Assembly (NCBI RefSeq): GCF_000003815.2
Contig: NC_049988.1
Location: forward strand, 19,237,904-19,267,722
Source: Branchiostoma floridae
Lineage: Eukaryota; Chordata; Leptocardii; Amphioxiformes; Branchiostomatidae
DNA: 29,819 nt
Reading direction: 5' to 3'
Each line of letters opens with the position of its first letter. The stretch's first letter is position 1. The translations under genes and the position numbers were made by a program. This document shows positions 22,323 to 29,819 of this stretch, piece by piece. The notes below the pieces were generated by a model, which saw only the letters and a program-made list of their open reading frames with translations, did not search any database and was not told the origin of the DNA.

Positions 22323-22912
22323 AACCCAGTATAGGGCACAATACTTGCTTATGTCGTCTATAGCTAGTCCATGCTCATAGCTGTACAGAATAAATACCAC
22401 TTCTAATTGGATGTTGTCTTACAAATTGGAGGGTTGTGTTTGTGTATGTGACGCAAGACGAGTTACAAAACAACAAAGGGACACAGTTTTCATTGAAGTC
22501 GTGGCGGTATATATATATATATACATGCATATATAATTTGGTGGCTACTATTAGAAACACAACACATATACATGTACTAGTCGTTACGATATATGAATAT
22601 TCATAACAGCATGTAGTCGCTACCAGACTACACAGGTTGCTTAAAATATAGTTAGTAATTAGTCAGAAAGACTGGGGTTGCAAACTGTAATCTTCTGGCA
22701 TACTATTGCGTCAAATTGGTCAATTTCTACTATTTTTGCAGCAACCTATGACTCAAATGTGCCCTAGACCCATACTCTAGTCTAGTGCAAAGTTATTTCT
22801 GGTGTAAAAGTAAAACAAATACCAGTGCGTCTTAGCCATTCTTCAAGACAACTCACAACACCTCAGGTGTTCCCCGTAACTCCTTAGACCTCCCAAGTGT
22901 ATCTTCAACTCC
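22323..22912. other. Non-coding stretch with short (TA)n
   Basis: A tatata run lies at about 22507-22540. Otherwise AT-rich with no recognised element. Confidence 0.4.
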
Positions 22913-22961
22913 TTAGATCCCCACACTAAGACGACACAAAGGCTCAGACGACCTCACCTTG

Positions 22962-23113
22962 CGGTTGCAACGCTGTAATAAACTGTTTGGTCCCGTCCTT
23001 GCGAGGTTGTACCGATGATTAAACTGCAGCACGCAACAGGCTTGTTGTTGTGCCGGGTGTTCGGGACACTCGTTCGACCGGTCTGGTCGTGTGATTGGTA
23101 GATAAATCTCCAA
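22962..23113 (-). CDS. Uncertain exon candidate
   Basis: A minus-strand frame of about 50 codons, GC-rich against AT-rich flanks, with several Cys (SNECPEHPAQQQACCVLQF) and ending NRKV at a good donor (aag then gtgagg at about 22960). No domain is recognised and the start is not an ATG. It could be an upstream exon of the ankyrin gene or chance. Confidence 0.25.
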
Positions 23114-23209
23114 GCAGATGTGAGGCGTTGGCAGACCTACTTAGTGGCGTTTTGTACTTCTCTCTAGCGCCGGTCTTATTCAAACTTCAAGCATCTCTCT
23201 TTGTTTATG

Positions 23210-23340
23210 AATCTGTCTCATTCTCTCATTCTCTCTCTCTCTCCTCTTTCTATCGCTCTTTCTGTCTCCGTCCCTCCTTCTTCCCTCTCTCATCCTCCCA
23301 CACACTATCAATTTCTATCTCACTTTTTATCTCTCCCTGT
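23210..23340 (+). repeat. CT-rich tract
   Basis: tctctctc and related pyrimidine text, source of Ser/Leu-rich spurious frames. Confidence 0.8.
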
Positions 23341-23439
23341 AACATGCATTGGCATAATACCGGTAGTAAGACTTATACCGGTAGATTAAAAATACTGGAA
23401 CTTAAAGAGATCTACACATGCAACAATAGTTATTTCTGA

Positions 23440-24290
23440 GCTGTGCACACTTCAGACATCTAGGTGTCCAATACATCATTTACAAAGCATCGATAACAAT
23501 GCATTCGAAGACAACAAGGCCAAAAGTTTTCAGTATCTTTTTCGGGGTAGGCAGCTCGTCGTGGGACGAACACACTGTCACATTCATTGCCAAATTTATA
23601 GATCATAATTACACATCCTCACGGCACAAGACGAACATGATTCAACAACAATCTTGAATTTCTGTTGGTGACCTACAACTCATGTAAAAGTGTGAAGAAC
23701 CGTTGCATAATAGCCCGGATCTACGACTGAATGGGCAAAATTGAACGTACGCAGCCATTTTCCCGCCATTTTTATATCTACGCTAGCAGTGAAGTGTTAC
23801 GTCATAGCGGTTGTGACGGACAGAAGTTAAATGAAAATTCTTGACAGTATACGTCCGTTTTCTCATGACATTTTGTATGCTCATGCAGGTTTATGTTTTA
23901 TGCATTTACTGACAGAAAAGGAAGGAACATCAGAGGATGTATAAATGTACATAGCGGCAGTTAATTGTGCCGTGTTTCTTCCTACCGGTATTTTGTACCC
24001 CCTCCCAACCACGCGCCCGTTCGCCGTGTAATTCCGGGGCGTGTTACAATTACAATATTACGCTTTTAGCAGGACAAGAGTGGCAGAAAAGTTACACAGA
24101 AGAAGTGGCAAGGGTAACCTATAACAGCAACATGTAACTGGAGAAAATGATGCGTTGACAATTTGTCAAATCAGTATGGCTAGAGAAATCGTCGTAAACG
24201 TACCGGTATTATGATAATAGATGTTATTTCTTTGTGTGTATGGTACTATAATGGTAACGTTAGTATTGTTGTGAAATCATCAAGTTTTTG
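23440..24290. other. Non-coding stretch, possible regulatory DNA
   Basis: A CpG-bearing segment near 24000-24045 (ccacgcgcccgttcgccgtg) stands out. No gene or repeat recognised. Confidence 0.3.
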
Positions 24291-24294
24291 ACAG

Positions 24295-24371
24295 GCTTTA
24301 CTGACAGCCATTTACATCTATCTGAGAAGCCCGGCAGACAGAAAACCTCCAGACATCTGCTCGGAGATGAG
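24295..24371 (+). CDS. Uncertain plus-strand exon candidate
   Basis: Between acceptor caagtttttgacag and donor gtactg, one frame reads ALLTAIYIYLRSPADRKPP then DICSEMR, and GC content rises locally. No partner exons or domain were found. Confidence 0.25.
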
Positions 24372-24514
24372 GTACTGTTGTGTGAAATGTGACCTTATAT
24401 TGGAACAATCTGTGATGCCAATTCTGACAAAAAAAATTGAAAATTTTTGACATGCTTGTATAAACATGACCCTCGAGACAAAGTTGCAGTTCTAACTGCT
24501 TTTATTGTTTGAGT

Positions 24515-24690
24515 GCTTGCTACAATGGACCGATCCCGAAGCCCCGCCCCTGTTCGATGGTGGTTCTATTTCGAACACTACCGTCCAACCACATCGTTGG
24601 TTGTAATGGCGGTGTTCGAAAAAGAACAGGATGTTCTATTTGTTCGAAATGGCGTTCGACAGGATCGGTGTGTTGCTACATAGACTCGCC
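24515..24690. mobile_element. Possible degenerate foldback with GTTCGA words
   Basis: Left ttgctacaatggaccgatcc and right ggatcggtgtgttgctaca are imperfect inverted partners, and gttcga/tcgaac words recur six or more times between them. A 52-codon frame from ATG 24525 crosses it but has no recognised similarity. Confidence 0.4.
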
Positions 24691-24739
24691 CGGTGCAGTT
24701 GCAAAGATTTTGAGGCGTCAAACTCCCTAATATTTTATC

Positions 24740-25340
24740 CAGATATCCATAAATAAACCGTATACTAGTACCTCACTAGTAATAGTCTTCCTGAATTATA
24801 TAATAACGTTACATATAACGTTAACAAGTACAGATGTTTACACGCTATAACAACTTCAGCATCTAATAAAGTAACCTTACAAGCATATAACGTTATACTG
24901 AAAACTATACTGATGATATGACTTCTGTCTGTAAAGTTCACTTCTACCGAAGTCCCACTACTTACGAGACCCGTCAAACGTTGAGGCGTCTACATCATTT
25001 AGTAATACACTTTTATGCTGTATTCAGATGTAAAGTTACATTACAATTGCAGTAGTGACTACCACAGTAACGTTACCTTTCTAAATTATCACACAGGAAA
25101 CAATTGCAACTTCCTACTACATAACTGAAATAATGATCACATTATTGAAAATTCATTTATCCGGTGTTTCTTGTAATACATGTAGATATAAAGATGTAAA
25201 AGACACAATTTCATTAACGCTTACAAGTTGCGGACGCTACTCACCTGACAAAGAAGGCAACTTACGAGTCCACTGTGATCATGAACATTACACCAGTAAA
25301 GCAACCTACAGAGGCTGGTATGTGACGTAAAACACCTAAT
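24740..25340. other. Non-coding stretch with TAACGTTA palindromes
   Basis: AT-rich. TAACGTTA occurs at 24804, 24816, 24888 and 25068. The frame at 25133-25330 is not supported by a domain. Confidence 0.4.
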
Positions 25341-25740
25341 TTCCAAGCAGAGGTTCATTTTCGAACATCCGGTCTACTAATTTTTTTCAGGTTCGATTCT
25401 TCTGGACCGGTCCAACAGGAAAAAACGGTTTTGTGTTCGTACAAACCCATTACAGGTGTCACCGAAACGTCGGCAGTAAAGAACTTGCTACCCTCTGACC
25501 AAAAACAAAATTTTGTCTGCCATCTTAGTCCAGGAGGAGATTCTCAGAAGAGGCTTAGAAAATAGCACAAACACTACATAAGACACTAAGCTTATCCATT
25601 CTTATGTGGAACTACCTTTTTCCTTAAGCCCCCTTTACAAATCAAGAATTTAGCTCGGCCAAGTTGTCAGCGAGCTCTAAATTACGAGGAGGTATGACCC
25701 TGATGCCGACGAAGAAACTCTGGCACATTTAGGAGTATTA
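25341..25740. other. Repeat-derived non-coding stretch
   Basis: Contains a lone ccaagcagaggtt MITE end near 25345 and ggtgtcaccgaaacgtcggc at 25455-25474, which resembles part of a hammerhead-type repeat (see findings). Confidence 0.35.
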
Positions 25741-25744
25741 CGTC

Positions 25745-25862
25745 TGCTGACTGTGGTTTAATTTGAAACCACCGTCCGTCGATTTCATATCCCTAAATAC
25801 GCTTTTTCTTACAAACAACGGATATAGGTTACCCTCGGATAAAGGTGAACCAGCGTTACATA
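25745..25862. mobile_element. MITE, AACGCTAG family, partial copy 3
   Basis: The phrases ccgtcgatttcatatcccta, acaaacaacggatataggtt and accctcggataaaggtgaac (then cagcgtta) match the right half of copies 1 and 2. The left end was not found. Confidence 0.65.
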
Positions 25863-25875
25863 TAACGTTACACAG

Positions 25876-26194
25876 TTATGGCTTCAGCTTCAGAGACACG
25901 GGCCTAACCGTGGTAGATCGGTCTTTCTGAGTACAGTCTTCTCTTTGTCCATTGATGTATGTCAGGGGACCGCACTTCAAAAACCACCATCCGCCGCGAT
26001 AACACTGAGCACAATTGACGCTTTTAATGCCATCATTGTCCCTGTCCACGGTAGAGAACCCACGTCCAACAAGAGCGCAGATTGACTGATCACAAACGTT
26101 AAGGATGGCCTGATTTCTAACTCGAACACAATCATTACTTTGTGTCGCTGTCTCTACCGGAACCAGTCTGTAGTCATTTTCCTCACCGGCTACC
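25876..26194 (-). CDS. Fibrinogen-domain gene, last exon (calcium site and C-terminus)
   Basis: Reads [19 protein letters not shown], several Cys ([14 protein letters not shown]), then [16 protein letters not shown] with the DxDND calcium-binding motif, [20 protein letters not shown] and a final [10 protein letters not shown]. Compared with typical domains it has extra cysteines, and lacks the W..W segment normally found between the NG motif and the final RP, so the C-terminal lobe is shortened. Confidence 0.85.
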
Positions 26195-26973
26195 CTGAGA
26201 AGTAAACAGAGCATATTTGATATTTGGAATACGCGTATTGCTGATGCAATGTAATAGGTGCTTACACAACGTATGTGTGAGTGTGTGTGTGCATGTGTCT
26301 GTGTGTGTATGTGTTCATGTATGTCTGTGTGTGTTTCTGTATGTGTGTATGTGTGTTTCTATGTTTCTGTGTTTGTGTATGTGTGTGTCTGAATGTCTGT
26401 GTTTTCTGTGTGTATGTATGTGTGTGTGTGTGTGTTTGTGTATGTATGTGTGTGTGTGTGTGCTTGTGTGTGAGTGTGTGTGTGTTAGCCTGGTATCAGA
26501 TAACATGTCAGAGAAGTTAGCTGGGTCCCACACGTGTACACCATACTCCTCGGCCAGCTAAGTCTGACTTACTTGAAGTAACCACGGGTGCACGTGAAGC
26601 TTTGCTGTTTTCCCTGTGGTGGCGACATTACTATCCGCAGCCTGTAGGCCCTCTGGTTGGTCAGGAGGTGGATGTTGTCGTTCCCCAGCCAGTGTTCGCC
26701 TGACTTGTTCCCGAACCCGCGCTTGTAGTCCGCCCAGGGCCGGTTAAACGGAACCGTGCCGTCAATCCGACGCTGGATGACTGTCCAACCTCCGCCTAGT
26801 TAACGGATGAAACACGGTTGTATTACTAAGAGGGTTAACGTTATGAACATGTTTTCGGTGCTGTGTGTGTGTGTGTGTGTTTGTGTGTTTGTCTGTGTCT
26901 GTGTGTTTCTATGTTTTGTGTTTGAGTATGTGTTTCTCTCTCTCTCCCCCTCTCTCTCTCTGTGTTTGTGTGT

Positions 26974-27004
<31 letters not shown>

Positions 27005-29819
27005 AGTGTGTGTTTGTGCATGTTTCTGTGTGTCGATGCGTACGTGTAAAGCAGGGTTTTTTTAATAGCTAGATTAAATAGTTTGTCTCTTTCACACGTA
27101 TGAATCCACCATTGCCTTACCGTCAGTATCCATGTCACAGTAGACCCCCACACGTGTGCTGTTCTGTAGGGTGATGCAGTACACACCGCTTGTTGTGGAG
27201 CCTTCCTCATAGAGATCTGCACAGTCACGGGGCTCTCCTGCAACAAAGATGATGGGCCAGACAATTTCTTTAACCCCATTTTGATCCTTACCTACCGTGG
27301 CCGACAAGAACAATGGCCAACACACATATTTTGCCTGTTTGACACATCTATTTTTTGTGTAGCCCATATGCATAAAAAAGTGTGCTGTATGAATAAAAAT
27401 TAAATGTGTTGGTGTTGGTGTGTGTGGCTCAGGCAAAGCCGGCGTGTTGAGCAGAAAAAAATAGGTGTGTTGGTGAACCTCATTCAATGGTTGAGCTGAA
27501 CAGACAAAAAACAGGTTTGTTCTCCATTGTTCTTGTCGGCCACCGTACTTACCGCACGCGCGGACGGCCCCCTCTGTTCGTGGGTTGCTAGGAAACTCCG
27601 TTCTCTCCGACGAGTCAGTCAGCACCGGAGTTTCCTGAGTGGATGTCATCATTGGTTCAGCCGACGGAGTCGATGTCACGGGTGGTGACGTCACGGGTGG
27701 TGACGTCACGGGTGGTGACGTCACGGGTGGTGACGTCACGGGGGCTGACGTCATGGAGGCTGACGTCACGGGTGTCGACGTCACTGGTAGAGCGGACCAA
27801 GTCGGAAGGTGGTTTGGTAGGGTTGCAACATCTGAGGTCTTAAATGGAGAAAAAAGAAATTTCAAGCAACTTAGATTTATTCACATGACAACATTGATAT
27901 GCAAATTCAATGCTGATTTCATTCTAAATATTATGTTTTATATAATGCTAATAATCCCTCTCCTTCCACTGCTTTTTACCTTCTCAACCGAAGCCAGGTA
28001 AATCTTTCCAACGGGTACAAGGTCGGTAGCATGACAGGATTGGAACCCAGGACCTCTGGGTTCTAGGCCAAACACCCTGCCAGGTGACTCCTAATGACCC
28101 CTAATCTCCAGGCAGATTTACCAGTGGCATAAGATAGCATCGAAGCTGGCTAAGGAGTACAACTGACCAAAGGGAGTCATCAGCCACTCCGGTAACCAAA
28201 CACACTCCTAGGCCGGGTTTACACCTCTGCCAGCTTTTGATACTACTAGTATCTTATGCTACCGTAGAATCTGCTTGGAGATTACTGACTCCACGCCATC
28301 TTTCTGTCTCTGAGTCTACATCTGTTACAGCAGGACCAACAAACAGAACATTTACCTTTGGGTGCCCCTTGCTCCCACCACTGACGAGTATAACCACGGC
28401 TCCCACAGAGACCAGCGTCACTACTACTGCTAGCGTGGCGGCCAGGCAACGGCGATGGGCGCAGATGACGTCACGGATGACGCCATAGAGACCACGGTGG
28501 CCGTCTGCGCCTTGACCTACTGATGCTAATGGAGTTATATCAGAAATAATGATGATGAAAAAAGTCACGCCTCTTGTTGGAAAATGTTGGCACATGCATG
28601 ATGCATGATGTATATGAGTTACAATTGTATACAAGTTAGTGACTTGGACATGTTCAACTGTTCTTTTTTTTTCAGTTAAAGTTGTTCTACCACCTCATTC
28701 AAGTTGGTGACGCAATGAAGAAGAGTGATGGAGTCGCTCGAAGCGTTAGGAAGGAAGTTCTTAGTCCTATCCAGTTGTAGAGATTGAATCATCTTTAATC
28801 AAGCCTAAATGCACCTCTTCATGAAACTGTATGTTTGTACAACTTAAAACAAACAACAAAATGGAATAAATATACAAGTGCAAGTTGACCCAAAAATGTA
28901 GCATGGCATAAGATTATATAGTATTACGTGTTAAGTCCTTGAAGCATTACGTAGCATTAGCAGCGGTTTCTGTTGTTTTGGTAATACATTACTTTGGTTT
29001 ATTCTGTTGCTAACGTCATTTTCAGTTATGTATAGGTGTCTACATGATTTTATTATTTATTATCATTACGACTACTTTACTTTGTACTTATATTCATAAT
29101 GCATATTCAGTTTGGTAGAATCAATTATGTTTTGTTAATCATTGTTTTATTCACCTTCTGCATATAAAACCTAAGTTATGGCATTTTTATTTGACCTCTG
29201 ATCTCCATCATTCACTTTGAGTTACCTCAGTTGATTTTGTTGGTTTTCTGTTTACTTATTGTATAAGATTTGTTGCTTATGTATTGTATTTATTGCTCAT
29301 GTATTGTAGGACTCCAGGAAGAATAGTGATACTACATTTAGTATCACTAATGGAGATCCAAATAAAACAAACAAACAAACGTAGAAGAAAAAGAAAGTTA
29401 TTGAAGTGTTTAGTACCTGTGGTGTTGTCAGGAGGGTTGTCAGGAGGGTTGTCAGGGGTTTTACCGTCTTCGACACCGACCTCCGCTTGGGGTGACGTCG
29501 CCTCTTGCGACGGCAATATGATGTCCTGGTCCCTTATTGTATAATACACCCTCTCGGCTTCTTCGTACGTACGTGTATTTGAAGACCTTTGACTGACCCC
29601 TTCTTGACACATGTTGGACTCATCTTTGCCATCGTCGCCCCCAGCCTGGTGTGACTTCGCCTTCTGCAAAGTCGGCGGAACATCCTGGTCTCTAATTGTG
29701 TAATACACCCTCTCGGCTTCTTCGTACGTGTTTGAAGACTTTCCAAGTTCGTCTTGCGACATGTGCGATCTTTCCTTGCCATGGCGTCTGCTGTGTCCGC
29801 GACCAAAAATATCCTGGTC
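25876..29819 (-). CDS. Type II membrane receptor with C-terminal fibrinogen-related domain (5'-incomplete)
   Basis: Six minus-strand exons, in transcript order: 29819-29417 (open at the edge), 28525-28356, 27838-27553, 27237-27121, 26795-26573 and 26194-25876 (stop TAA). Junction phases are 1, 0, 1, 1, 2 and all introns are GT-AG. The visible 505 residues are a charged cytoplasmic tail (1-160) with repeated VYYTIRDQD, one helix (about 161-183), a Thr/Pro-rich stalk (192-283) and a fibrinogen-related domain (about 284-505). The Arg-Arg before the helix and the lack of a signal peptide point to a type II orientation with the domain outside. FIBCD1, an acetyl-group-binding receptor, has this plan, but with a coiled-coil stalk. 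A role in recognising microbial sugars is therefore inferred. The ligand pocket is not well conserved in the shortened C-terminus. The upstream start lies beyond the window. Confidence 0.85.
26270..26490 (+). repeat. (GT)n-rich microsatellite in intron
   Basis: Interrupted tgtgtg repeats between two fibrinogen-domain exons, giving Cys-Val or His-Thr frames by composition. Confidence 0.9.
26573..26795 (-). CDS. Fibrinogen-domain gene, exon 5
   Basis: Reads [56 protein letters not shown]. These are the core signatures of the fibrinogen-related domain (WTVIQRR, F.R.W..Y..GFG, E.WLGN..IH.LT). The donor lies in ttcaa/gtaagt, phase 2. Confidence 0.95.
26862..27030 (+). repeat. (GT)n and (CT)n microsatellite in intron
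   Basis: tgtgtg runs on either side of a ctctct run at about 26935-26961. Confidence 0.9.
27121..27237 (-). CDS. Fibrinogen-domain gene, exon 4 (domain start)
   Basis: Reads [39 protein letters not shown]: the DC..L...G....GVY and V.CDMDTDGGGW signature that opens every fibrinogen-related domain. Acceptor tttgttgcag. Confidence 0.95.
27293..27547. mobile_element. Foldback MITE filling most of an intron
   Basis: Ends tac(c/g)gtggccgacaagaaca(atgg) form inverted repeats of about 23 bp with one mismatch. The element occupies 255 of the 315 intron bases. Flanking cttacc on both sides (27287-27292 and 27548-27553) looks like a 6-bp target duplication. TA/TA with a chance flank repeat is the alternative reading. 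Confidence 0.8.
27553..27838 (-). CDS. Fibrinogen-domain gene, exon 3 (Thr/Pro-rich stalk)
   Basis: Starts after acceptor ttttctccatttaag; this choice, rather than the AG seven bases on, keeps phase 0 with the membrane exon and has the better pyrimidine tract. It encodes [18 protein letters not shown] followed by VTSxP repeats and ends AVRACG. Serine, threonine and proline dominate, so an O-glycosylated extended stalk is likely. Confidence 0.8.
27671..27788 (-). repeat. 15-bp coding minisatellite (VTSPP repeats) containing TGACGTCA
   Basis: The unit ggtggtgacgtcacg repeats with a 15-bp period. Exact TGACGTCA lies at 27686, 27701, 27716, 27731, 27746 and 27761, with degenerate units on both sides. 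Each unit adds five residues, so copy-number changes keep frame. Confidence 0.9.
27945..28090 (-). mobile_element. SINE fragment in intron
   Basis: The minus-strand B-box gggttccaatcc (complement of 28037-28048) sits in gtcctgggttccaatcctgt, nearly the same as 6023-6042. The SINE tail gcttcggttgagaaggtaaa (then aagcagtggaaggagaggga) follows. The core module is missing. Confidence 0.65.
28102..28284. mobile_element. MITE in intron
   Basis: taatctccaggcagatttac on the left and the complement taatctccaagcagattcta(c) on the right, continuing into ggcataagata and gctggc, form imperfect inverted repeats of about 50 bp. Confidence 0.75.
28356..28525 (-). CDS. Fibrinogen-domain gene, exon 2 (membrane helix)
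   Basis: Reads [26 protein letters not shown], then the helix [22 protein letters not shown] and SGGSKGHPK. Positive residues precede the helix, giving an N-in orientation. The acceptor is ccattag (phase 1) and the donor aag/gtaaat (phase 0). Confidence 0.85.
28640..29400 (+). mobile_element. Intron with LINE-like 3' end
   Basis: At 29309-29380 the text gtaggactccaggaagaata, a perfect 11-bp hairpin (29324-29334 with 29339-29349), tggagatccaaataaa and an (AAAC)n tail have the form of a non-LTR retrotransposon 3' end. The upstream 600 bp is AT-rich and carries no reverse-transcriptase frame. An origin from the same element is possible but unproven. Confidence 0.5.
29417..29819 (-). CDS. Fibrinogen-domain gene, cytoplasmic tail exon (open at right edge)
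   Basis: All 134 codons are open to the window edge. Two complete repeats read [15 protein letters not shown], about 50 residues apart, and a preceding one ends DQD at the very edge, so at least three exist. Between them are SSNT and acidic linkers; near the membrane is [17 protein letters not shown] fits the YxxI/L form used for SH2-domain docking or endocytic sorting; spacing is too long for a classical ITAM. The donor acag/gtacta is phase 1 and matches the membrane exon. An ATG at 29762 is in frame but the repeat continues upstream of it, so it is probably not the start. Confidence 0.8.

Noticed and set aside
21675-22400. Long minus-strand open frame (over 200 codons) of HMPFHLHSTV repeats
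   Set aside because: It is the minisatellite read in frame. Units of 30 and 33 bp keep all frames open, a second frame is equally open, and there is no start context, domain or splice support.
25133-25330. 65-codon plus frame ending TYRGWYVT
   Set aside because: Looks protein-like near its end but no domain, partner exon or splice signal was found.
27092-27865. 257-codon minus frame as a single protein
   Set aside because: It reads through the MITE-filled intron. The two true exons it contains (27838-27553 and 27237-27121) splice together in phase.

Overview
The window is invertebrate chordate genomic DNA, most likely amphioxus (Branchiostoma). Genes are split into short exons with GT-AG introns, introns are full of small foldback transposons and tRNA-headed SINEs, and the protein families (Reeler, COMTD1-type methyltransferase, ankyrin, fibrinogen-related domain) are animal. 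The species call rests on gene architecture and remembered repeat style, not on a search. Three runs of exactly 100 N are assembly gaps of unknown true size.

Layout. (1) 1-722, minus: the N-terminal part of a secreted Reeler-domain protein, continuing past the left edge. (2) 723-12100: about 11 kb with no supportable gene. It holds decayed tandem repeats, microsatellites, a SINE carrying two foldback insertions (about 6000-6630), a SINE with tandemly amplified modules (10607-11705) and several MITEs. (3) 12170-15485, plus: a COMTD1-like O-methyltransferase with five well-supported exons plus a last exon, and a first exon probably lost around a gap. A LINE 3' fragment follows. (4) 16603-20514, minus: an ankyrin-repeat gene convergent with the methyltransferase. 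One of its exons has an in-frame stop and a partial tandem duplicate. (5) 20515-25875: mostly non-coding, with a hAT-like MITE, a striking 17-unit 30/33-bp minisatellite, microsatellites and a few uncertain exon candidates. (6) 25876-29819, minus: a type II membrane protein. It has a cytoplasmic tail with repeated VYYTIRDQD motifs, one membrane helix, a Thr/Pro-rich stalk and a C-terminal fibrinogen-related domain, so it looks like a FIBCD1-style pattern-recognition receptor. Its N-terminus lies beyond the right edge.

How things fit together. The genes do not form an obvious pathway. Reeler and fibrinogen-related proteins are both families used in invertebrate immunity, and the fibrinogen gene is the best candidate for a less-described system. 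Splice phases were checked by hand across every proposed junction in the methyltransferase, ankyrin and fibrinogen genes and agree. No search, alignment or transcript evidence was available.
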